Assembly (NCBI RefSeq): GCF_017874715.1
Contig: NZ_JAGGLR010000040.1
Span: 1 to 64,000 of the forward strand
DNA from: Streptomyces iranensis
Lineage (GTDB): Bacteria > Actinomycetota > Actinomycetes > Streptomycetales > Streptomycetaceae
Length of the DNA stretch: 64,000 nt
Direction of reading: 5' to 3'
Position numbers and translations under genes: made by a program. A model generated the notes under the pieces. It did no database searches, had not been told where the DNA came from, and worked only from the letters and a program-made list of their open reading frames with translations. This document shows, piece by piece, positions 9,165 through 18,645 of the stretch. Numbering within the stretch: the stretch's first letter is position 1; every line of letters starts with the position of its first letter.

Positions 9165-9168
<4 letters not shown>
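8113..9168 (-). CDS. two-TM potassium channel with TrkA/RCK regulatory domain
   Basis: 351 aa, plasma membrane. A short basic N-terminus is followed by TM1 (LLLALLVLVLTVAIVYV), a pore loop with the K+ selectivity filter TTGYGD, TM2 (VLFLIILVGTTLEVL), then a TrkA-N Rossmann domain (HTVVVGFGTKGRSAVETL) and a TrkA-C domain. This is the MthK/Kch layout. The GTG at 9168 is supported by AGGAGG 8 nt upstream and by a 4-bp GTGA overlap with the moeA stop, so translation is probably coupled. Confidence 0.9.
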
Positions 9169-11173
<2,005 letters not shown>

Positions 11174-11177
<4 letters not shown>

Positions 11178-12001
11178 TGCTCCTCGGCCCAACGCGCCGC
11201 CAGCGCCGCGGCCTTCTCGGTGGCGGCGGCCAGCGCCTCGGGGCCACCGCCCTTCTGGGCCGCGGCGTAGCCGACGAGAAAGGTGGTCAGGGGGGCGGCG
11301 GGCCGGGCGACGCCATGTGCGGCGTCACGGGCCAGATCCAGTAGGGCCGCGGTGTCGACATCCAGGTCGATCCCGAGCTCGGCCTTGACTGCGGCAATCC
11401 ATTCGTCCAACACGTGTCCATGCTCCCTGATGCGCGCTCGAGCGGTGGTGATGTCTTCCCAGGTGTCGCAGTCGAACGAAGCGGTTGGGTGCTGGAGGCG
11501 GGCCAGGGCCAGCTCGGAGACGAGGAGGCGGAGGGGCAGCCCGCCGAGGCCGCCGTGTTCGGTGGCGAGGAGGGCGATCCCGCGGCGCAGCGGCTCGGCG
11601 CGGTAGGCGGCGACAAGGGGCTGCTCACGGCCGTCGGGGTCGATGAGCACGGCCCCTTCGGTGCCCTGGAGACCGGTGAGGAGGGTCTCGACGGTCTCGT
11701 CGGTGAGGAAGGGCAGATCGGCGGAGAGGACGAGGACGACCGGAGCCGTGGTCTGCCGGATGCCCGCGTCGACGGCCGCCACCGGGCCGCCGCCGGGGGG
11801 CTCCTCCCGGGCCCACCGCACCGGGCGCGCCGTGGGCCTGCGCGGGCCGACGACGACGGTCCGTCCGGCGCCGCGGCATGCGTCCAGCACCCGGTCGAGC
11901 AGGGCTCGCCCGCCCACCCGAAGCGCGGGCTTGTCCACCCCGCCGAGCCGCCGAGCGGCGCCCCCGGCCAGGATCACTGCGTCATAGGCACCTGGAGTCA
12001 C
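11174..12001 (-). CDS. mobA: molybdenum cofactor guanylyltransferase-like MobA with C-terminal DUF6457-like domain
   Basis: 275 aa. The nucleotidyltransferase domain (residues 1-190) has the NTP loop LAGGAARRLGGVDKPAL and the metal site LSADLPFL; MobA makes the guanine-dinucleotide form of molybdopterin. The last 80 or so residues (LDEWIAAVKAELGIDLDVDTAALLDLARDAAHGVARP) form a small helical module like DUF6457, often fused to or beside Moco genes. The stop overlaps the moeA start. The start lies 29 bp after the bkd E2 stop with no terminator between, so it may be read from the bkd promoter. Confidence 0.88.
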
Positions 12002-12030
12002 CCCATGAGTATGGCGCCGCCGGGCATCCG

Positions 12031-13452
12031 CTACAGCCTCCGCAACAACACCATGGGCCCCTCCACGCAGTCGGCCACGAACCGCAGGAATCCGCCGGCG
12101 GTACCCCCGTCACACACCCGGTGGTCGAAGGTGAACGACAGCTGCACCACCTGGCGCACCGCCAGCTCACCCTGGTGCACCCAGGGCTTCGGGGAGATCC
12201 GCCCGACCCCGAGCATCGCCGCCTCGGGGTGGTTGATGATCGGCGTCGAGCCGTCGACCCCGAACACCCCGTAGTTGTTCAGGGTGAAGGTGGAGCCGGT
12301 GAGCTGCGCGGGGGCGAGGGTCCCGGTCCGCGCGGCCTCGGTCAGCCGGGCGATCTCCTCGGAGAGCCCCTCCACGGTCCGCGTGTGGGCGTCGCGCACC
12401 ACCGGGACCACCAGACCCCGGTCCGTCTGCGCCGCGAAGCCGAGGTGGACGTCGGGGAGCCGGACGATCTCCCGGCCGGCCATGTCCACCGTGGCGTTGA
12501 GCTCGGGGAAGCGCGCGAGGGCCGCGGTGCAGATACGGGCCAGGAGGGCGAGCACGGAGACCTTGGGCCCGCCCCCGGCGTTCATCGCCGCGCGGGCGGC
12601 GAGCAGTTCGGTCGCGTCGGCGTCCACCCAGCAGGTCGCGTCGGGGATCTCGCGCCGGCTGCGCGTGAGCTTGTCGGCCACGGCGCCCCGCACCCCTCGC
12701 AGCGGAACCCGCTCCCCCTCCGGGGCGGGGGCAGCGGAGGCGGACGCGGGCGCGGGCGCTACGGGGCCGGGCGCGGCGGACGCGGGCGCGGGCGCCATGG
12801 GCGCGGGCGCCGTGCCCGCGACCGCCCGCTCGACGTCCGCCCGCAGAATCAGCCCCTCGGGGCCCGAGCCCCTGAGCCGCCGCAGATCGACATCGTGCTC
12901 CCGGGCCAGCCGCCGCACCAGGGGCGAGATCACCGGAAGGGGCCCGGCGGGGGCCACCACCGTCTCGCGCACCGGCCCGGCGGAGCCTGCCGTCGTCTCG
13001 CGCACGGGCGCGGCGGGGGCCGCCGCCGTCTCCGGCAGCGGTCCGCCAGGGGCCGCCGTGGGCAGCTCGCGCAGCGGCCCGGGGGAGGGCCGAACGCGGC
13101 GGCGCCGCGCGGCGGGACCGGCAGTGCCATAGCCGACCAGCACATTCCCCGATGCCCCATCGAGCGCGCTCTCGGGGACCGGCGGACCGGATCCGTCGCC
13201 CGAGCCCTCCGGCACGGCGACCGTGATCAGCGGCGCCCCGACCGGCACCTCCGCACCCTCCTCGCCGTAACGGGCCGTCACCACACCGCCGTAGGGGCAC
13301 GGCACATCCACCATCGCCTTGGCCGTCTCGACCTCGACCACCGGCTGGTCGACCGCGACCACATCGCCGACCTGGACCAGCCAGCGCACGATCTCGGCGC
13401 CGGTCAGCCCCTCGCCCAGATCGGGCAGGGTGAACTCCCTTACGACAGCCAT
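12031..13452 (-). CDS. bkdC: branched-chain 2-oxoacid dehydrogenase E2 (dihydrolipoyl acyltransferase)
   Basis: 473 aa. The N-terminal lipoyl domain carries the lipoylated lysine K45 in VETAKAMVDVP. A long Ala/Pro-rich hinge leads to the E3/E1-binding domain (ISPLVRRLAREHDVDLRRLRGSG) and the catalytic acyltransferase domain ending in FTFDHRVCDGGTAGGFL (active-site His and Asp). The complex makes isobutyryl-, isovaleryl- and 2-methylbutyryl-CoA, which prime branched fatty acids and some polyketides. The start overlaps the E1beta stop by one base (TGATG). Assignment to branched-chain rather than pyruvate substrates rests on the split E1 genes and the adjacent Lrp regulator. Confidence 0.92.
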   Translation of the reverse strand: MAVVREFTLPDLGEGLTGAEIVRWLVQVGDVVAVDQPVVEVETAKAMVDVPCPYGGVVTARYGEEGAEVPVGAPLITVAVPEGSGDGSGPPVPESALDGASGNVLVGYGTAGPAARRRRVRPSPGPLRELPTAAPGGPLPETAAAPAAPVRETTAGSAGPVRETVVAPAGPLPVISPLVRRLAREHDVDLRRLRGSGPEGLILRADVERAVAGTAPAPMAPAPASAAPGPVAPAPASASAAPAPEGERVPLRGVRGAVADKLTRSRREIPDATCWVDADATELLAARAAMNAGGGPKVSVLALLARICTAALARFPELNATVDMAGREIVRLPDVHLGFAAQTDRGLVVPVVRDAHTRTVEGLSEEIARLTEAARTGTLAPAQLTGSTFTLNNYGVFGVDGSTPIINHPEAAMLGVGRISPKPWVHQGELAVRQVVQLSFTFDHRVCDGGTAGGFLRFVADCVEGPMVLLRRL

Positions 13453-14501
13453 CAGACCGCGCTCCCCTCGGTCCACTCCGACTCCCACTGGAGCCGGGCG
13501 ACGGCGTCCAGCACCCGGTCCACCCCGGGCAGATGGTGCCGCTCCAGCATGGGCGGCGGGTAGGGGATGTCGAATCCGGCGACTCGCAGCACGGGCGCCT
13601 CCAGATGGTGGAAGCAGCGCTCGGTGACCCGGGCGGCGATCTCCCCGCCGGGCCCGCCGAAGCCCGTGGACTCGTGGACGACGACCGCGCGGCCGGTGCG
13701 GCGCACGGAGGCGCACACCGTCTCGTCGTCGAAGGGGACGAGCGAGCGCAGATCGACGACCTCCAGGTCCCAGCCCTCGGCCCGAGCGGCCTCGGCGGCT
13801 TCGAGGCACACCGGTACGGAGGGGCCGTAGGAGATCAAGGTGGCGCTGCGCCGGCCGCCGCCGCCGGGCCTCCGCACCACCGCGCGCCCGATGGGCGGCA
13901 CCTGCTCGGGGGCGTCGGCCGACCAGTCGTCCTTGGACCAGTACAGCCGCTTGGGCTCGAGGAAGATCACGGGGTCGTCGGAGGCGATGGCGGCGCGCAG
14001 TAGCCCGTAGGCGTCGGCGACGGTCGCGGGGGCGACGACTTGGAGGCCGGGGGTGGCCATGTAGTAGATCTCGGAGGAGTCGCTGTGGTGCTCGACGCCG
14101 CCGATGCCGCCCCCGTAGGGCACCCGGACGGTGATCGGCATCGGCATCGCGCCCCGGGTGCGGTTGCGCATCCGCGAGACATGGCTGATGAGCTGCTCGA
14201 AGGACGGGTAGGCGAAGGCGTCGAACTGCATCTCGACCACGGGCCGCAGCCCGTACATCGCCATGCCCACGGCGGTGCCGAGGATGCCCGCCTCGGCCAG
14301 CGGCGTATCCGTACAACGGTCCTCGCCGAACTCCTCGGTGAGCCCGTCGGTGATCCGGAAGACGCCGCCCAGGGTGCCCACGTCCTCGCCGAGGACATGG
14401 ACGGACGGGTCGGCGGCCATGGCGTCGCGCAGCGCGCGGCCGAGGGCCTGGGCCATGGTGGCGGGCTTACGGGCGGTATCGGCCCCGACGGCGGTGGTCA
14501 T
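13452..14501 (-). CDS. bkdB: branched-chain 2-oxoacid dehydrogenase E1 beta
   Basis: 349 aa, transketolase-like beta subunit that pairs with E1alpha to hold thiamine diphosphate. Visible features: MAQALGRALRDAMAADPSVHVLGEDVG near the N-terminus, the PLAEAGILGTAVGMAMYGLRPV segment and the C-terminal transketolase half (LISYGPSVPVCLEAAE). The ATG at 14501 overlaps the E1alpha stop by one base and gives the usual length; longer upstream frames belong to the E1alpha shadow. Middle gene of the bkd operon. Confidence 0.93.
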   Translation of the reverse strand: MTTAVGADTARKPATMAQALGRALRDAMAADPSVHVLGEDVGTLGGVFRITDGLTEEFGEDRCTDTPLAEAGILGTAVGMAMYGLRPVVEMQFDAFAYPSFEQLISHVSRMRNRTRGAMPMPITVRVPYGGGIGGVEHHSDSSEIYYMATPGLQVVAPATVADAYGLLRAAIASDDPVIFLEPKRLYWSKDDWSADAPEQVPPIGRAVVRRPGGGGRRSATLISYGPSVPVCLEAAEAARAEGWDLEVVDLRSLVPFDDETVCASVRRTGRAVVVHESTGFGGPGGEIAARVTERCFHHLEAPVLRVAGFDIPYPPPMLERHHLPGVDRVLDAVARLQWESEWTEGSAV

Positions 14502-15643
14502 CACTCCCCCTCCCCGGCGTCCGCGGCCTCGGCGTCGAGCTCGGCGCGCAGCTGGGCCGCCTGCTCGCGCAGCTGGCTGGTCCGGTCGGCGTAGACATGC
14601 TCGAAGAGCGCCATGGGGTCCAGGACCGGGTCCTGGTGCATCCGCGTCCGCAGATCGGCGGCGAGCCGCTCCGCGGACTCCCGCGCGGCCCGGATCCCCT
14701 CGTCGTCCAGCAGATGGCGGTCCCGCATGGCCTCCTCCAGCAGCGCTATCGGGTCGTGGGCGCGCCATGCCTCGACCTCGGAGTCGGGGCGGTAGCGGGT
14801 GGCGTCGTCGGCGTTGGTGTGCGCCTCGATGCGGTAGGTGACCGCCTCCACCAGAGTGGGGCCGCCTCCGCCGCGGGCCCGGCGCACCGCCTCGGCCAGG
14901 ACCTCGTGGACGGCGGCCGCGTCATTGCCGTCGACGAGACGGCCGGGCATCCCGTATCCGACCGCCTTGTGCGCGAGGGAGGGCGCGGCGGTCTGCTTGG
15001 CGAGCGGGACGGAGATCGCGAAGCCGTTGTTCTGGACGAGGAAGACGACCGGGGCGTGCCAGACGGCCGCGAAGTTGAGGGCCTCGTGGAAGTCGCCCTC
15101 GCTGGTGCCGCCGTCGCCGACCAGGGCGAGGGCCACCACATCGTCGCCCTTGAGACGGGCGGCGTGGGCGAGGCCGACGGCGTGCGGCAGCTGGGTGGCC
15201 AGCGGGGTGCACAGCGGGGCGACGCGGTGGATGTGGGGGTCGTACCCGGAGTGCCAGTCGCCGCGCAGCAGGGTCAGGGCGTCGACGGGGTCGAGCCCGC
15301 GGACGACGGCGGCCAGGGTGTCGCGGTAGCTGGGGAAGAGCCAGTCGCGGTCCTCCAGCACCAGCCCGGCCGCGACCTGGCAGGCTTCCTGCCCGGTGGA
15401 AGAGGGGTAGACGGCCAGCCGGCCCTGCCGGGTGAGTGCGGTGGCCTGCGTGTTGTACCGGCGGCCGCGCACCAGCTCGCGGTGGAGCCGGGTCAGCAGA
15501 TCGGGGGAGATGTCGGCGGCAGCGGCGGTGCCCAGCAGCCGGTACGGCTCCGCGTCGGGCAGCAGCGGCGCGGCGTCGACGCGGGGCTCCCAGCCGGGCG
15601 GGGGAGTGGGCCGGTAGGCACCGGGCTGCTCAAGGACCGTCAT
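14501..15643 (-). CDS. bkdA: branched-chain 2-oxoacid dehydrogenase E1 alpha
   Basis: 380 aa, thiamine-diphosphate-dependent decarboxylase subunit. The TPP motif is GDGGTSEGDFHEALNFAAVW ending at VQNN; the phosphorylation-loop region YRIEAHTNADDATRYR is typical of branched-chain E1alpha. AGGAGG lies 8 nt before the ATG at 15643. First gene of the bkd operon and divergent from the Lrp regulator; the promoter and palindrome are listed separately. Confidence 0.94.
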   Translation of the reverse strand: MTVLEQPGAYRPTPPPGWEPRVDAAPLLPDAEPYRLLGTAAAADISPDLLTRLHRELVRGRRYNTQATALTRQGRLAVYPSSTGQEACQVAAGLVLEDRDWLFPSYRDTLAAVVRGLDPVDALTLLRGDWHSGYDPHIHRVAPLCTPLATQLPHAVGLAHAARLKGDDVVALALVGDGGTSEGDFHEALNFAAVWHAPVVFLVQNNGFAISVPLAKQTAAPSLAHKAVGYGMPGRLVDGNDAAAVHEVLAEAVRRARGGGGPTLVEAVTYRIEAHTNADDATRYRPDSEVEAWRAHDPIALLEEAMRDRHLLDDEGIRAARESAERLAADLRTRMHQDPVLDPMALFEHVYADRTSQLREQAAQLRAELDAEAADAGEGE

Positions 15644-15710
15644 GGTGCGACCTCCTGGGCGTGGCGTACGGCGGGAGGGCGGGGCGTGCCGGGCGGCATC
15701 GCCCTCCCCT

Positions 15711-15724
15711 ACCGATTGTTCGGT
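15711..15724. promoter_or_regulatory. TetR-type palindrome before bkdA
   Basis: ACCGATTGTTCGGT, a 14-bp palindrome with one imperfect central step. It differs by one base from the palindrome at the paaH/paaN and paaA promoters. It lies downstream of the proposed bkd -10 and 68 bp before the bkdA start, so a bound repressor would block initiation or elongation. Confidence 0.65.
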
Positions 15725-15739
15725 CGTTGACGCATTTTG

Positions 15740-15767
15740 GCTACAGGCGGCCCGAGCCTGTGGACAA
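15740..15767 (-). promoter_or_regulatory. proposed bkd promoter with overlapping DnaA-box-like site
   Basis: Leftward TTGTCC (15767-15762), 16-bp spacer, TGTAGC (15745-15740). The -35 is part of TTGTCCACA (15767-15759), which matches the Streptomyces DnaA box, so this match may have either meaning. Confidence 0.45.
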
Positions 15768-15825
15768 ACGGTTCTGCTCCCCCTGAGATGAAGACAGGAC
15801 GTCCATGAAGGGGAGGCAGGACGAT

Positions 15826-16314
15826 ATGCCGGGCGAACAGATGGCCAATCCGGACGGCAAACCCCAGGCGCGCCCGCTGGACGACATCGACCGCGACATC
15901 CTGCGTCTGCTCCAAATGGACGGCCGCGCCTCCATACGCTCCGTGGCCGAGCAGGTGCATGTCTCCCGCGCCAACGCCTACGCCCGGATCAACCGGCTGA
16001 TCGACGACGGAGTGATCCGTGGCTTCAGCGCCCGGGTGGACCAGGAGCGGGCCGGGCAGGGGGCGTCCGCCTACATCACGCTGAAGATCGTCCAGAACTC
16101 CTGGCGCACCGTGCGCGAAGAGCTCCGGCAGCTCCCCGGGGCCACCCACATCGCCCTGGTCAGCGGGGACTTCGATGTGCTGCTACTGGTGCACACCGAG
16201 GACAACCGCTCACTGCGCGAGCTGGTCCTCACCCGGATCCAGGCCATACCGGAGGTGCTGAGCACCCGGACGCTGCTGGTCTTCGAGGAGACGGACCTGG
16301 ACTCGGAGCCGTAG
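15826..16314 (+). CDS. bkdR: Lrp/AsnC-family regulator, BkdR-like
   Basis: 162 aa. The N-terminal winged helix-turn-helix (LDDIDRDILRLLQMDGRASIRSVAEQVHVSRANAYARINRLIDDGVI) is followed by the ligand-binding RAM domain (SAYITLKIVQNS ... VSGDFDVLLLVHTED). Being divergent from the bkd operon, it most likely controls branched-chain acyl-CoA formation in response to a branched-chain amino or keto acid. The ATG at 15826 follows GGAGGCAGGA; an in-frame ATG at 15805, also with a fair AGGA, would add seven residues. Confidence 0.88.
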   Translation: MPGEQMANPDGKPQARPLDDIDRDILRLLQMDGRASIRSVAEQVHVSRANAYARINRLIDDGVIRGFSARVDQERAGQGASAYITLKIVQNSWRTVREELRQLPGATHIALVSGDFDVLLLVHTEDNRSLRELVLTRIQAIPEVLSTRTLLVFEETDLDSEP

Positions 16315-16366
16315 CGGGGCGGGGCCGGGGCCGGGGCCGGGCGTACCGCCCCGCGGATGTCGCGCG

Positions 16367-16960
16367 TCAGGTCTGGGTGCGCAGGCCCGCGAAGGCCGTA
16401 CGGATCACGGCCTCGGCCACCTCATGGGAGGTGGCGGCCCCGCCGCGACCCGGCCGGTACCACTCCACAATGGAGTTGATCATGCCGAAGAGCAGCCGGG
16501 TCGCCAGCCGGGCGTCCACGTCGGACCGCAGGTCTCCATCGGCCGCCGCCCGCTTGAGCAGCTCGGCCACCTGATGGTCGAACTCCCGGCGCCGCTCCAT
16601 GGCCCACCGCTCGGTGTCCGTATTGCCCCGGACGCGCAGCAGCAGCGTGACGTAGGGCAGCTCCTCCATCAGCACCTCGGCGGTGCGCCGGGCCACGTGC
16701 TCCAGCCGCCCGATCGCCCGTCCCTCGCGCGCGGCGGGCTCCTGGAGGATGCCGAACAGCCCGTCCAGGGCGCGGCTTATGGCCAGCCGGAGCAGCTCCT
16801 CCTTGCCCTTCACATGGTGGTAGATGGAGGACTTGGAGATCCCGGCGGCCCGGGACAAGTGCTCCATGGAGGTGCCGTCGTAACCGCGCTCGTTGAACAC
16901 CTCCACGGCGACCGCGAGCAGCGATTCGGGCGTGTAGGTGTCGCGCTTGGCCATGGGCAT
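16367..16960 (-). CDS. paaR: TetR-family repressor, PaaR-like
   Basis: 197 aa. The N-terminal TetR helix-turn-helix (GYDGTSMEHLSRAAGISKSSIYHHVKGKEELL) is followed by an all-helical ligand domain. The ATG at 16960 is 2 bp past the paaH stop (TAATCATG), implying coupling; MAKR at 16954 is an alternative. It sits in a paa operon, and an identical palindrome occurs at the paaH/paaN and paaA promoters. I therefore infer it is the phenylacetate repressor, with phenylacetyl-CoA as likely inducer, as for PaaR in other bacteria. Binding is not shown by the sequence. Confidence 0.8.
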   Translation of the reverse strand: MPMAKRDTYTPESLLAVAVEVFNERGYDGTSMEHLSRAAGISKSSIYHHVKGKEELLRLAISRALDGLFGILQEPAAREGRAIGRLEHVARRTAEVLMEELPYVTLLLRVRGNTDTERWAMERRREFDHQVAELLKRAAADGDLRSDVDARLATRLLFGMINSIVEWYRPGRGGAATSHEVAEAVIRTAFAGLRTQT

Positions 16961-16962
16961 GA

Positions 16963-18516
16963 TTAGAGCAGCTTCCCATCGGCGGCCGCACGCCGGATCA
17001 GCGCCTGGGAAGGGGCGTAGCGGCCGGTCGGACAGGTGTGGTGGAGATTGCGCAGGGTGTCGCACACCCAGCGGACGCCGAGCGCGCGCCCCCAGGCCAG
17101 CGGTCCGCGCGGGTAGTTGACGCCGGTCAGCATGGCGGTGTCGATGTCCTCGGGGCTCGCCACCCCGCGGGCGGCGGCGTCCTCGGCGAAGTCCACCAGC
17201 ATCGCGACCGTGCGGGCCACGACCATGCCGGGGACGTCCTGGACCACGCTGACCTCCTTACCGAGCGCCTGGAACAGGCCGACCGCGGACCGCAGGGACT
17301 CCTCGGGGGCGGCTGTGGACGCCGCCAGGGCGACGCGGGTGGCGGTCCGGTAGTCCAGGGCCAGGTCGAAGCGGACCGACGCGGCGAAGGGGTCGTCGGT
17401 GGCGGTCGTACCGTCGGCCAGGGACAGACGGGTGCCGTCGGGCAGGGCGAGATGGGCCCCGATGGTCTCGCCGGTCACCGGGATGCCCGCGGTCCCGACC
17501 GGCTCGCGGGTCACCGGGATGCCCGCCGCCTCGATGAGGCCGACCAGCCCTTGCGCGGGTCCCAGGTCGCCGTGGAGGGCGACCTTGCCGGGCGGCTCGC
17601 ACGGCTCGGCGGTGTGCGGGGCGGGCCGCCCGGCGCCCTCGGAATGGTCGTACCAGCCGTGGCCCGTCTTGCGTCCGTGCCGTCCGGAGGCGACGAGCTG
17701 CCGCTGGGCGAGGGACGGGGTGAATTTCGGGTCGTGGAACAGCGCTTCCCACACGGATCGGGTGACGGCCTCGTTCACGTCCTGGCCGATCAGGTCGGTG
17801 AGCTCGAAGGGGCCCATCCGGAAGCCGCCGGACTCGCGCAGCACGGCGTCCAGGGTGGCGGGGTCGGCTACGCGCTCCTCGTACGCCCGGAACGCCTCGG
17901 CGTAGAAGGGGCGGGCGATCCGGTTGACGATGAACCCGGGGGTGTCGGCGCAGCGCACCGGGGTCTTCCCCCAGGCCGCGACGGTCGCCTGGGCACGGTC
18001 GGCGGCGGCCTCGTCCGTGGCGGCGCCGCGCACCACCTCCACCAGCGGCATCAGCGGAGCCGGGTTGAAGAAGTGCAGACCGAGGAGGCGGCCGGGGCGG
18101 CGCAGGACGCCCGCGACGGCGGTGACGGAGAGGGAGGAGGTGTTGGTGGCGAGCAGACAGCCGTCGGAGACCACCGACTCCAGCGCGGTGAACAACTGCT
18201 GCTTGGCGTCGAGTTCCTCCAGGATCGCCTCGACCACCAGCTCCGCCCCGGCCAGGTCCGCGAGGTCGGCGACGGGGGTGAGCCGGCCGAGGGCGGTGTC
18301 ACGGTCGGCGGCGGTGAGGCGCTCCTTGGCGACCAGCCGGCCGAGCCGGTCCGCGATGGCGTCGGCGGCCCGGGAGGCCCGACCGGGCGCGGCGTCGTAG
18401 AGCCGCACCGGATGGCCCGCGGCCAGCGCCACCTGGGCGATCCCCTGGCCCATCGTGCCGGTGCCGACGACGGCGACGAGGCCGACGCGGTCGGTCCCAC
18501 GGTCGATCGCAGTCAT
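16963..18516 (-). CDS. paaH: 3-hydroxyacyl-CoA dehydrogenase (3-hydroxyadipyl-CoA type)
   Basis: 517 aa. The N-terminal NAD-binding Rossmann domain (VAVVGTGTMGQGIAQVALAAG) and the 3HCDH signature (LLGLHFFNPAPLMPLVEVVRG) are followed by the dimerisation domain (DTPGFIVNRIARPFYAEAF). A second, degenerate 3HCDH C-terminal domain (DTAMLTGVNYPRGPLAWGRALG) is typical of the 500-residue PaaH/PaaC form. It oxidises 3-hydroxyadipyl-CoA late in phenylacetate breakdown. Divergent from paaN, with which it shares an operator; followed directly by the TetR gene. Confidence 0.88.
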   Translation of the reverse strand: MTAIDRGTDRVGLVAVVGTGTMGQGIAQVALAAGHPVRLYDAAPGRASRAADAIADRLGRLVAKERLTAADRDTALGRLTPVADLADLAGAELVVEAILEELDAKQQLFTALESVVSDGCLLATNTSSLSVTAVAGVLRRPGRLLGLHFFNPAPLMPLVEVVRGAATDEAAADRAQATVAAWGKTPVRCADTPGFIVNRIARPFYAEAFRAYEERVADPATLDAVLRESGGFRMGPFELTDLIGQDVNEAVTRSVWEALFHDPKFTPSLAQRQLVASGRHGRKTGHGWYDHSEGAGRPAPHTAEPCEPPGKVALHGDLGPAQGLVGLIEAAGIPVTREPVGTAGIPVTGETIGAHLALPDGTRLSLADGTTATDDPFAASVRFDLALDYRTATRVALAASTAAPEESLRSAVGLFQALGKEVSVVQDVPGMVVARTVAMLVDFAEDAAARGVASPEDIDTAMLTGVNYPRGPLAWGRALGVRWVCDTLRNLHHTCPTGRYAPSQALIRRAAADGKLL

Positions 18517-18539
18517 GCCGCAGATCCTTTTCGACGAAG

Positions 18540-18548
18540 TTGTCCACA
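18540..18548 (+). promoter_or_regulatory. DnaA-box-like site
   Basis: TTGTCCACA, an exact match to the preferred Streptomyces DnaA box, in the paaH-paaN divergent region and 25 bp left of the palindrome. Function unproven. Confidence 0.5.
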
Positions 18549-18564
18549 GGTTCGCCAGGCCCTC

Positions 18565-18592
18565 TTGTCCCGACCGATCGTTCGGTTACTCT
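18565..18592 (+). promoter_or_regulatory. paaN promoter with palindrome in the spacer
   Basis: TTGTCC (18565-18570), 16-bp spacer, TACTCT (18587-18592). The palindrome ACCGATCGTTCGGT (18573-18586) fills the spacer, the classical position for a TetR-family repressor to exclude RNA polymerase. The divergent paaH start is 57 bp away, so one site could repress both. Confidence 0.7.
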
Positions 18593-18645
18593 AACCCTGT
18601 CGCCCATTCCAGCCCAGCCCCAGCTCGACGAGGAGTTGGTCAGTC